6,160 bases of DNA from an uncultured Microcoleaceae cyanobacterium (GCA_938083405.1 CALKCV010000106.1:1-6160), one strand, 5' to 3'; counted from the stretch's first letter, positions 1-6,071 are shown. Made by a program: numbers and translations. Notes: generated by a model not told the origin, from the letters alone.

Positions 1-63
1 TTGGTGCTGATCTTAATTATTGCTTTTCCTGGAATTGTGAGTTTTTTGCCTTCTCTTACATAA
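1..63 (+). CDS. C-terminal end of a membrane protein, possibly TRAP transporter large permease (DctM-like), partial
   Basis: Frame 1 is open from the first base of the window to a TAA at 61-63 and gives 20 residues of very hydrophobic sequence ending in FPGIVSFLPSLT. Almost every residue is I, L, V, F, A or G, so this is a membrane segment. The pattern of a final hydrophobic helix, FPG, three or four hydrophobic residues and then LP close to the stop is how I remember the C-terminus of TRAP transporter large permease subunits (DctM family), which import organic acids using an ion gradient. The start and nearly all of the gene lie outside the window, so the family is a suggestion from one short motif. 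The gene converges on the minus-strand TPR gene, with 153 bp between the two stop codons. Confidence 0.5.
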   Translation: MVLILIIAFPGIVSFLPSLT

Positions 64-170
64 GGAAAACATTTTTCAGTTGTGGAAAAAAGGCCGCTGG
101 GTTGGTGTAGCGGTTGCTCCAGGGCGCGATCGCGTAACAAAAAACTCGGTTAATTTTCCATGAATCATTA

Positions 171-206
171 TTGTTGGGTTCCACGCTCGTTCGACCCAAC
201 CTACGG
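171..206 (+). repeat. Interspersed GTTGGGTT palindrome, copy 1
   Basis: This 36-bp unit begins TTGTTGGGTTCCAC and ends ACCCAACCTACGG. The arms GTTGGGT (173-179) and ACCCAAC (194-200) are perfect inverted repeats around a 14-base loop. A second copy in the same orientation at 1153-1187 shares the first 14 and last 13 bases and differs only in the loop. It lies in the 153-bp gap between two convergent genes, 10 bp from the TPR stop codon. A T-tract follows at 212-218, but it is about 11 bases from the stem, so this is not a standard intrinsic terminator. I recognise it as a short interspersed repeat seen in filamentous cyanobacteria; the name and mobility of the family are not known to me. Confidence 0.75.
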
Positions 207-216
207 AAAGATTTTT

Positions 217-780
217 TTAACTTAATTTTGTCCATCGTTGGGGAAATGGTTGGCAGGTAAAAACCTTCTTTGCTTGCTGGTAGCACTCGTAAGATTTAAT
301 GTCGTTCTGCACTGTATCCCCAAAACAACTTTCGCTGTAAGCAATTGCTAGATTATTGTGAATAGTGGCCCATTCCTGGGGATATTCTGAAAAATTGTAA
401 ATCTCTAAGGCTAATTGGTTGCAAGCGATCGCAATTTCCAAATCTATTTCGGGATCTCCCTCTGGGAAAGCCCAAATAATCCTACTTAAATCGGTCAGCG
501 CCCTAGCAATGGCCAATTTTTTTTCTTTGGGGGCTGAGGAAAAAGTTTTCCGAGCGCGCTGGCGCAACACTTTTATAAAATGAGGCTCTAGCAGTTCGAC
601 ATTTTCTACAAGTAGTGGATAAACTGCTTCTATCTCTCCTCGACCTTCCACGGTGGCTGCTAAAAGGGCGGCTACAAATTGTCTGGTTCGATCTAAAACC
701 ATTTCTCGCTCTGGGGTAGTAACAAAGTTAAGACTAAAGGCTCCTTTAGAGATTCCGGAAATAAAGGACAACTGTGGCAT
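217..780 (-). CDS. Short TPR-type protein related to the N-terminus of cyanobacterial CHAT/TPR proteins
   Basis: This 187-residue protein is predicted to be soluble and mostly alpha-helical. The middle (LLAAT at 39-43, then EAVYPLLVENVELLEPHF at 51-68, LRQRA at 72-76) matches my memory of the helical region preceding the TPRs of cyanobacterial CHAT-domain proteins. A first TPR-like unit follows (FPEGD at 105-109, LEIAIACNQLALEIY at 114-128, YPQEWATIHNNLAIAYSE at 133-150). A second starts at about 154 (GDTVQNDIKSYECYQQAKKVF, then FPQRW at 179-183), but the protein stops four residues later, where relatives continue into more TPRs and often a C-terminal CHAT protease domain. It is therefore either a natural short form or a 3'-truncated gene. 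The ATG has a well-placed AGGAG upstream. It is transcribed divergently from the AAA operon; TPRs suggest a protein-protein interaction role. No catalytic residues are visible. Confidence 0.75.
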   Translation of the reverse strand: MPQLSFISGISKGAFSLNFVTTPEREMVLDRTRQFVAALLAATVEGRGEIEAVYPLLVENVELLEPHFIKVLRQRARKTFSSAPKEKKLAIARALTDLSRIIWAFPEGDPEIDLEIAIACNQLALEIYNFSEYPQEWATIHNNLAIAYSESCFGDTVQNDIKSYECYQQAKKVFTCQPFPQRWTKLS

Positions 781-790
781 ATATTGGGGT

Positions 791-795
791 CTCCT
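791..795 (-). promoter_or_regulatory. Shine-Dalgarno site of the TPR gene
   Basis: The minus strand reads AGGAG, then 10 bases, then the ATG at 780. This is the only strong Shine-Dalgarno match in front of any gene in the window and it supports the chosen start. Confidence 0.6.
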
Positions 796-1152
796 AGATC
801 GAACTTTTGACTGTAAGGCCGCCGCTATTCTGCTATGGCCTTAGCCCGCGATAACAACCTCGTTATATGAATCCATACTATTTGTCTTAAAATCAGGAGA
901 AAAGTATTTTTTTCAGTCAAAGCTTCTTGATGGCCGTATGGGTCGAGAGTTAGGAGCGCTCGGGCCTCAATCCATCGGAGAAGCACTAAAGAAACGATAG
1001 AGTTAAGAGACTGAAAGTGGATACTGCTCCCTATCGCGACCGGATAAAACAAAACTAATATCTGGTTTAGCGGCGTTGGAATATACTACAATCTACGACA
1101 AAATAATACTAAGGGCTCTCCAAAAGTTCTATTCTCCTAGAATACAATAGTG
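796..1152. other. Divergent intergenic region without a recognisable gene
   Basis: This part of the 498-bp gap between the divergent starts at 780 and 1279 holds no protein I recognise on either strand. The longest open stretch is about 75 codons on the minus strand (825-1052), which would need a TTG start and resembles no known family. The side nearest 780 carries the candidate promoter of the TPR gene. Towards the AAA operon there are -10-like hexamers at 1082-1087 (TATACT) and 1143-1148 (TACAAT, 5 of 6), neither with a convincing -35 box. The promoter of the operon therefore probably lies here but cannot be placed. No tRNA, rRNA or known riboswitch fold was seen. Confidence 0.5.
862..890 (-). 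promoter_or_regulatory. Candidate sigma-70-type promoter for the TPR gene
   Basis: On the minus strand TTAAGA (890-885, 4 of 6 matches to the -35 consensus) is followed after exactly 17 bases by TATAAC (867-862, 5 of 6 matches to the -10 consensus). Transcription would start near 855 and leave a 5' leader of about 75 bases before the ATG at 780. The spacing and the -10 box are good, the -35 box is mediocre, and the DNA is AT-rich, so a chance match is possible. Confidence 0.35.
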
Positions 1153-1187
1153 TTGTTGGGTTCCACTGCACTCCACCCAACCTACGG
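1153..1187 (+). repeat. Interspersed GTTGGGTT palindrome, copy 2
   Basis: This 35-bp unit has the same ends as copy 1 at 171-206 (TTGTTGGGTTCCAC ... ACCCAACCTACGG) and the same orientation. The arms are GTTGGGT (1155-1161) and ACCCAAC (1175-1181) around a 13-base loop. It lies just downstream of the TACAAT hexamer at 1143-1148 and about 90 bases upstream of the first AAA gene's ATG, so if that hexamer is a real -10 box the hairpin would be in the 5' leader of the operon mRNA. Read as coding sequence it is in frame with the AAA gene, which artificially lengthens that reading frame upstream. Confidence 0.75.
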
Positions 1188-1237
1188 CTCCATTATTTAT
1201 TTGGAGAAGCCTAAGACCAGGAAACTCTCTACCGAAA

Positions 1238-1282
1238 ATGTCAGAAAAGTTAGTTGTAATCGAAGAAAAAACAAAACAATGA
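1238..1282 (+). CDS. Possible 14-codon upstream ORF overlapping the AAA gene start (ATGA)
   Basis: An ATG at 1238 opens a frame reading MSEKLVVIEEKTKQ that ends at a TGA at 1280-1282. This TGA overlaps the ATG of the next gene (1279-1281) in an ATGA arrangement typical of translational coupling. The AAA gene has no good Shine-Dalgarno of its own, only GAAG at 1262-1265, 13 bases away, so ribosomes finishing here could re-initiate. Against this, the small frame has only a distant AGGAAA (about 13 bases) in front, and a 14-codon frame arises easily by chance. Confidence 0.2.
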   Translation: MSEKLVVIEEKTKQ

Positions 1283-2607
1283 ATTGTGAAGAAGCGATCG
1301 CTCTGGTAGATAATGCAGTTGTAGAGAGTGAAGGCAGACATTTAAACGATGTCGAAATGGCAATTATTTATGGTGCTTGGCACGGTCAAACTTATGAAGA
1401 AATGGCAGAAAATAGTAGGGATTACAGTGCTAATTATTTACAAAGAACTGTAGGCTATCAATTGTGGAAGCTTCTTTCTAAAGCCTTTAAAGAAGAGATA
1501 AAAAAAACTAATTTCAAAGCTGCTTTAGAAAGAAAAAAGCAATCGCTAAATAAGTCAAAAATAGAGCATAATTTTATAGAATTACGAGATTATATAGAGC
1601 GATCGCCAATTGAAGAAAGATGCTGTATAGAAATTACTCAGCCGGGGGCACTAATTAGAATTAAAGCCCCAGAAGGAATGGGAAAAACTTCTTTGAGCGG
1701 TCGAATTCTCAACCATGCTTCCCAGCTAGATTACAAAACAGTATATTTTAATCTTTCTCTGGCAGATAAAAGTAATTTTAACGACCCCGATACTTTTTTA
1801 AAATGGTTCTGCGTTATGGTAGGTCGGGGCTTATCCTTAGATAATAAATTAAAAGATTATTGGGATGATGATTTTTCTAGCAGTAAAGTAAACTGCACTG
1901 ACTACTTCGAACAATACTTGCTTACCGAAATAGAAAACAGTCCTCTGGTTCTGTGTTTAGATCCCGTGGAACGAGTTTTTCCAAGCCAGGAAATTTCCGA
2001 AGTGTTTTTTAGTTTGTTGCGCATTTGGCACGATAATGCTAAAGTTCAAAAAATTTGGAAAAAGCTGCGCTTAATTATCGTTCACTCAACGGAAGTTTAT
2101 GCAGATTTAGATATCAATTCGTCTCCTTTTGGTAATGTGGGATTGCCAATTAAGTTACCTGATTTTAGTAAAGATCAAGTACAGAAGTTGGCAGAAGATC
2201 GCGGGTTAAATTTAACTGAAGAGCGAGTTAAGAAATTGATGGAACTGGTAGGAGGTTATCCTAGTTTAATACAAAAAGCTTTTTCGGAACTTAAAAATAA
2301 TGAAAATGGAGCAGTTTCAGAAGCAAAATTTGAAAAACTTTTGAAAAACGCCCCTACAGAGGCGGGTATTTATAGCGAACATTTGCTCGGTATTTTGGAT
2401 CGCCTGGACAATTCCCCAGAACTATTAGGGGCTTTTAAAAAGGTTTTGACGCAAGAGGATGCCGTTCGTTTGGACTGGATGGCAGCTTATAAATTAGAAG
2501 GAATGGGCTTGGTCGAGATGCAGGGAAATGATTGCAGGGTCAGGTACAATTTGTATCGTCGGTATTTCAGCGATCGTCTGGGCATTAACCATGACAACAC
2601 CAAATAA
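1279..2607 (+). CDS. HTH-AAA protein: vWA-MoxR-associated-type N-terminal HTH plus AAA-like NTPase domain
   Basis: This 442-residue protein is predicted to be cytoplasmic. Residues 1-85 match the N-terminal HTH of vWA-MoxR-associated proteins in cyanobacteria (MNCEEAIALVDNAV, GRHLNDVEMAIIYGAWHGQTY, then QLWKLLSKAF and KTNFKAALER). An AAA-like P-loop domain follows: Walker A APEGMGKTSL at 130-139, Walker B LVLCLDPVERVF at 223-234, then IIVHSTEVY (266-274) and a GGYPSLIQKAF segment (325-335). Residues 370-435 (VRLDWMAAYKLEGMGLVEMQG, LYRRYFSDRL) look like the winged-helix-like C-terminal part of the family. The residue after the Walker B Asp228 is Pro229, where relatives normally have Glu, so hydrolysis may be impaired. 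The start at 1279 is chosen because family homology begins there; the upstream in-frame extension to 1150 runs through an interspersed repeat. The gene overlaps the next by 17 bp. Its cellular role is unknown; signalling or regulation is inferred. Confidence 0.85.
   Translation: MNCEEAIALVDNAVVESEGRHLNDVEMAIIYGAWHGQTYEEMAENSRDYSANYLQRTVGYQLWKLLSKAFKEEIKKTNFKAALERKKQSLNKSKIEHNFIELRDYIERSPIEERCCIEITQPGALIRIKAPEGMGKTSLSGRILNHASQLDYKTVYFNLSLADKSNFNDPDTFLKWFCVMVGRGLSLDNKLKDYWDDDFSSSKVNCTDYFEQYLLTEIENSPLVLCLDPVERVFPSQEISEVFFSLLRIWHDNAKVQKIWKKLRLIIVHSTEVYADLDINSSPFGNVGLPIKLPDFSKDQVQKLAEDRGLNLTEERVKKLMELVGGYPSLIQKAFSELKNNENGAVSEAKFEKLLKNAPTEAGIYSEHLLGILDRLDNSPELLGAFKKVLTQEDAVRLDWMAAYKLEGMGLVEMQGNDCRVRYNLYRRYFSDRLGINHDNTK
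2591..2607 (+). promoter_or_regulatory. 17-bp gene overlap, likely translational coupling
   Basis: The second AAA gene starts (ATG 2591-2593) before the first stops (TAA 2605-2607), in a different frame. No AGGAG-like sequence precedes the second ATG, so translation by re-initiation or local unfolding by ribosomes from the first gene is likely. The arrangement argues that the two proteins are made together, in linked amounts. Confidence 0.6.
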
Positions 2608-5600
2608 ACCATTTTATCACGTTGGCGGCAGTCTTCCACCAGATGCAAAAACTTATGTGCGGCGAAGGGCGGACGACGAACTTTATCAAAGTTTGAAATT
2701 AGGCGAGTTTTGTTATGTTTTTAACTCGCGACAGATGGGCAAATCTAGTTTGAAAGTGCGCGCTATTCAAAGGTTAGAAGAAGATGGTATCCTCTGCGCT
2801 GCTATAGATATGGGGGTAATTGGTTCTAAAACTATTACTAAAAAACAGTGGTACGGCGGTTTAATTAGAAATTTAGTTAATAGTTTGGAGTTATCCTCCG
2901 AGTTTAAATGGCTTCCTTGGTTGCGCGGCAGGGACGAACAAATCGATTGGGTTGATTGTTTGAGGGAGTTTATCGAGGAAGTTTTACTGGTTAATATTCC
3001 TCAAAAGGTTGTAATTTTCCTGGATGAAATTGATGCTACGATCGATTTAGATTTTAAGGATGATTTTTTCCGTTTGATTCGCTATTGTTACAACCAACGG
3101 GCAGAACTGTCCGATTATAAACGTCTGACTTTTTGTCTTTTGGGGGTTACAACTCCTTCCGATTTGATTGAGGATAAAACTGGAACTCCGTTTAATGTCG
3201 GTAAAGCGATCGCTCTTTCTGGATTTACATTTGAAGAGGCTAATTTATCCCTAATTTATGGGTTGCAGGAAAAAGTCAATAATCCAGAAGGGATTTTAAA
3301 AAAAGTATTATCTTGGACTGGCGGGCAACCTTTTTTGACTCAGAAGTTGTGCGATTTAATAGTTGAAAAGGCCGAGGGCGGGCAGCCGAATATTGAAGAG
3401 TTGGTAAAAACTTATGTTATTAAAAATTGGCAATCTCAAGACGAACCGCAACATTTAAGGACGATTCGCGATCGCCTCCTAAACAATCCCCAACGGATGG
3501 GGCGATTGTTGGGAATTTACGAACAAATTTTGCGGTCGACAACAGAAAAAGGAATTCCAGCCGACGGTAGTAGAGAACAGATGGAGTTACAACTCTCTGG
3601 TTTGGCGGTTAGAAATGATGGTTGCTTAACAGTTTACAACCAGATTTATCGAAGGGTTTTTAACATAAATTGGGTAAAAGAACAGTTAAATAATTTGCGG
3701 CCTTACGGAGATAAATTGGCAGCTTGGCAAAATTCCGATTTTCGGGATAAACGGCAACTTTTGAGGGGAAAAGAGTTGGGTTCTGCCTTGCAGTTTGCAG
3801 CGAGGAAAAGCTTGAGCGATCGCGATTATCAATTTCTAGTCAATTCTCAAAAAGTAAGCTTAGGCGAAATTAGGAAAAAAGCCATATTTATTAGCATTAT
3901 TGTTTGCAGTGCAGTAGTATGGCTAGCCACATTTCAAACCCGCAGGGCTAAAATCGAAGAAATAGAAGCATTAAACTCTGTTTCTGAAATTCGGGGATAT
4001 TCTAACGAAGAGCTAAAGGCATTAGAACAAAGCCTGGAGGCAGCTATAAAGTTACGGTCGATCGCTGGTTCAAAGCAAATGCGCCAGGAGGTTTTGTTAA
4101 ACCTCAACTATCTACTTTCCAAAGTGGAAGAACGAAACCGCTTGGGAGGTTCGCACCAGCATGAAGGTTTTGTCTGGTTCGTGAGTTTCTCTCCCGACGG
4201 GGAGACGATCGCTACTGCCGGGGAAGATAATAGGGTTAAACTTTGGAGTAGGAAGGGCGAATTTCTCAGAAACTTCCAACACGGCGATCGCGTTTACGGT
4301 CTCAGTTTCAGTCCTGACGGTGGGAAAATTGCTAGCGCCAGTCAAGATGGTAACGTCTATCTCTGGAATATAGAGGGCGAGTTACTCGCTACTTTTCGAG
4401 GACACGACGAAAGCGTTTACTATACGGCTTTTAGTCCCAACGGCGAAATAATTGCTTCGGCAAGTAAAGATGGAACTGTTAAACTCTGGAACCAGAAGGG
4501 GGAGTTGCTCAATACTATAGAAGGTAAAAATGCCGATCGAAAGGAAGTAACCAGCGTCAATTTCAGTGCCGACGGTCAAAAAATGATTTCAGCGAGTTAC
4601 GATGACAGAGATGCCATCAAAGTTTGGGAAGTTAGCCAAAACGGTAAGGAAGTAAAGCTGCTGCAATCTTTGCAATATCAAAGAGGTGCCACTAAGGCGG
4701 TTTTCAGTCCCGATGGCAAGACGATCGCTGCTGTTGGGGGAGAGGAAATTATTAAGCTTTGGAATAGGGATGGCAAGTTGCTCAAAACTCTCAGAGGTCA
4801 TAAAGGGGTAGTTTGGGCGATCGCCTTCAGCGATGACGGGAGGTTGTTAGCGTCTGGGGGGGATGACAAAACTATTAAATTTTGGAGGGTTGATGATGGG
4901 GAATTGCTGAAAACTTGGACGGATCGTCAGGCAGAAGTTTTAAGCGTTAATTTTGCTCCAGATGGAAAGGCGATCGCTTCTTCTAGTCGGGATAATAAAG
5001 TTAGAATTTGGCAGCCCGATCTGCGCCTCCTTAAAACCTTGAAAGGCAATAGTCAAAAGTTTTTTAGCGTTAGTTTGTCTGGTGACGCCAAGGCGATCGC
5101 TGCGGCGAGTACGGATGGTAAGGTAATGCTATGGGATGCTGGCGGTAACATCCAGAGAACCTTAGAAGCAGATGCCTCGGAGGTTAATAGCGTTAGTTTC
5201 TCTCCGACTTACAGAATTATTGCTTCTGGTGGCGAGGATAATACGGTGAAATTGTGGAACTTTGAGGGTAGGTTGCTGAAAGTGTTTAGGGGAAATAGCG
5301 ATGAGGTTAACGATGTCAGCTTTAGCCCCGACGGTCTAATTTTGGCTTGGGCGAGTTCCGATAATACGGTCAAACTCTGGAGTTTTAAGGAACGCTGTTC
5401 CATCGCTTTCACCGGTCATCAAGATTGGGTTTATCAGGTAAGTTTTAGTCCCGATGGCAAAACTATCGCCACTGCCAGCGCGGATCGTACTGTAAAGCTA
5501 TGGAATATTGACGGGAATTTTTGCAAGCTTTCTTCGGAAACGGCTTTTTTAAGAAACTTGGCAAAAAATCCCCAACAACGGCATTCGAGCGAAGTTAATT

Positions 5601-6028
5601 GGGTTAGCTTTCACCCTAGCGGGGAGTTAATCGCTACTGCCAGCGACGATAATACGGTTAAGTTATGGAGCTTTGATGGTAGGTTGTTGAGAACTTTAGA
5701 GGGGCACGCTAAGAAAGTTTTAGGAGTGAGTTTTAGTCCCGACGGTCGGCTTTTAGCTTCCGCCAGCGAGGATACAACTATTAAAATCTGGACGAGTCGA
5801 GGGGATTTATTAAAAACTTTAGAGGAGCATAAAGACCGAGTTTGGCAAGTAACTTTTAGTTCGGATAGTAAAGTTTTGGCATCGGCAAGTTGGGATGGTA
5901 CTGTTAAGCTTTGGAGTATGGAAAATTTGCCGGAACCGATGGAGGAATTAGAGGAGGCGATCGGTCGTGGTTGCGATTATTTACAGGATTATTTGCAGTA
6001 CAATTTAGACAAAGAAATATGTCGCTAA
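2591..6028 (+). CDS. AAA-like NTPase / WD40 repeat fusion protein with one predicted transmembrane segment
   Basis: This 1145-residue protein begins MTTPNKPFYHVGGSLPPDA, the usual start of this cyanobacterial family. The AAA-like domain covers about 1-360: Walker A NSRQMGKSSL (45-54), Walker B VVIFLDEID (140-148) with both acidic residues intact, a GVTTPSDL segment (185-192) and GGQPFLTQKLC (244-254). A conserved linker (WVKEQLNNLRPYGDKLAAW, 361-379; LLRGKEL, 390-396; SLSDRDYQFL, 407-416) leads to a hydrophobic stretch at 431-448 with basic residues on both sides. A helical segment (about 452-518) ends in VEERNRLGG. Fourteen WD40 repeats fill 524-1109, with a longer loop at 972-1000. The tail (1110-1145) contains GCDYLQDYL, a shortened form of the family's C-terminal helix. 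It is probably a STAND-like signalling NTPase with two propellers as sensing or scaffolding modules; ligand and output are unknown. An upstream in-frame ATG at 2528 was rejected. Confidence 0.9.
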   Translation: MTTPNKPFYHVGGSLPPDAKTYVRRRADDELYQSLKLGEFCYVFNSRQMGKSSLKVRAIQRLEEDGILCAAIDMGVIGSKTITKKQWYGGLIRNLVNSLELSSEFKWLPWLRGRDEQIDWVDCLREFIEEVLLVNIPQKVVIFLDEIDATIDLDFKDDFFRLIRYCYNQRAELSDYKRLTFCLLGVTTPSDLIEDKTGTPFNVGKAIALSGFTFEEANLSLIYGLQEKVNNPEGILKKVLSWTGGQPFLTQKLCDLIVEKAEGGQPNIEELVKTYVIKNWQSQDEPQHLRTIRDRLLNNPQRMGRLLGIYEQILRSTTEKGIPADGSREQMELQLSGLAVRNDGCLTVYNQIYRRVFNINWVKEQLNNLRPYGDKLAAWQNSDFRDKRQLLRGKELGSALQFAARKSLSDRDYQFLVNSQKVSLGEIRKKAIFISIIVCSAVVWLATFQTRRAKIEEIEALNSVSEIRGYSNEELKALEQSLEAAIKLRSIAGSKQMRQEVLLNLNYLLSKVEERNRLGGSHQHEGFVWFVSFSPDGETIATAGEDNRVKLWSRKGEFLRNFQHGDRVYGLSFSPDGGKIASASQDGNVYLWNIEGELLATFRGHDESVYYTAFSPNGEIIASASKDGTVKLWNQKGELLNTIEGKNADRKEVTSVNFSADGQKMISASYDDRDAIKVWEVSQNGKEVKLLQSLQYQRGATKAVFSPDGKTIAAVGGEEIIKLWNRDGKLLKTLRGHKGVVWAIAFSDDGRLLASGGDDKTIKFWRVDDGELLKTWTDRQAEVLSVNFAPDGKAIASSSRDNKVRIWQPDLRLLKTLKGNSQKFFSVSLSGDAKAIAAASTDGKVMLWDAGGNIQRTLEADASEVNSVSFSPTYRIIASGGEDNTVKLWNFEGRLLKVFRGNSDEVNDVSFSPDGLILAWASSDNTVKLWSFKERCSIAFTGHQDWVYQVSFSPDGKTIATASADRTVKLWNIDGNFCKLSSETAFLRNLAKNPQQRHSSEVNWVSFHPSGELIATASDDNTVKLWSFDGRLLRTLEGHAKKVLGVSFSPDGRLLASASEDTTIKIWTSRGDLLKTLEEHKDRVWQVTFSSDSKVLASASWDGTVKLWSMENLPEPMEELEEAIGRGCDYLQDYLQYNLDKEICR
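4160..5920 (+). repeat. Array of 14 WD40 repeats (protein-level), two seven-bladed propellers
   Basis: The repeats are recognised by xVxxVSFSPDGxxIASAS...D.TVKLW. The LW/VW/FW/IW ends fall at residues 551-552, 591-592, 632-633, 678-679, 723-724, 764-765, 806-807, 847-848, 888-889, 929-930, 970-971, 1025-1026, 1066-1067 and 1108-1109. The usual period is about 41 residues; repeats 4, 5 and 12 are longer. Fourteen fits two seven-bladed beta-propellers. Repeats 4, 5, 7, 8, 9, 10 and 12 lack the His of the GH dipeptide, and repeat 5 has GEEIIKLW instead of the usual Asp-containing turn. At DNA level the copies have clearly diverged, so this is not a recent tandem expansion. Confidence 0.9.
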
Positions 6029-6062
6029 ACAATTAACAATTAACAATTAACAATTAACAATT
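6028..6062 (+). repeat. Tandem heptamer repeat (AACAATT) x5
   Basis: Five perfect copies of AACAATT run from the last base of the AAA-WD40 gene's stop codon to 6062. Perfect heptamer tandem repeats in intergenic DNA are a known cyanobacterial feature (short tandemly repeated repetitive sequences). The copies are identical, which suggests slippage-prone or recently expanded DNA. Because the array begins within the TAA, it forms the 3' untranslated end of the operon. Confidence 0.85.
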
Positions 6063-6071
6063 TGCAAAAAT

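Larger units (their letters stand above)
126..5100. repeat. HIP1 octamers (GCGATCGC), at least 11 dispersed copies
   Basis: The palindrome GCGATCGC occurs at 126-133, 425-432, 1294-1301, 1599-1606, 3206-3213, 3468-3475, 3816-3823, 4284-4291, 4817-4824, 4970-4977 and 5093-5100, counted by eye. Most copies sit inside coding sequence. One-base variants such as ACGATCGC are also common in the large gene. Random sequence of this length would carry about 0.1 copies. This is the Highly Iterated Palindrome typical of many cyanobacterial chromosomes. It indicates that the whole window, including the repeat-rich flanks, belongs to a cyanobacterial genome. Confidence 0.9.

Noticed and set aside
94..113. 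Hairpin CCGCT / AGCGG downstream of the membrane-protein stop as a terminator
   Set aside because: The stem is only 5 bp plus wobble pairs, and it is followed by TGCTCC rather than a T-run.
56..286. 76-codon minus-strand frame across the 3' end of the TPR gene
   Set aside because: It runs through the palindromic repeat, overlaps the TPR gene in another frame, and has no family resemblance or ribosome site.
911..1016. 8-bp inverted repeat TTTCAGTC / GACTGAAA flanking about 90 bp
   Set aside because: The match does not extend beyond 8 bp and the arms are far apart; such a pair is expected by chance in AT-rich DNA of this length.
825..1052. 75-codon open frame on the minus strand in the intergenic region
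   Set aside because: It needs a TTG start, has no ribosome site that I can see, contains the candidate TPR promoter and resembles no known family, so it is not called as a gene.
1150..1278. In-frame upstream extension of the HTH-AAA gene to a GTG at 1150 (485 aa)
   Set aside because: The extra 43 residues are translated through the GTTGGGTT interspersed repeat and match nothing, whereas family homology begins exactly at the ATG at 1279.
2528..2590. Earlier ATG for the AAA-WD40 gene, adding a hydrophobic 21-residue N-terminus that looks like a signal or membrane helix
   Set aside because: The added residues are an out-of-frame reading of the end of the first gene. The family's N-terminus starts at MTTPNKPFYHVGGSLP, and the AGGGA before 2528 is too close to serve as a ribosome site.
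4112..5412. Several open frames of 65-77 codons on the minus strand inside the WD40 region
   Set aside because: They repeat with the WD40 period and are antisense readings of the conserved SPDG/KLW codons, so they are shadows of the real gene.
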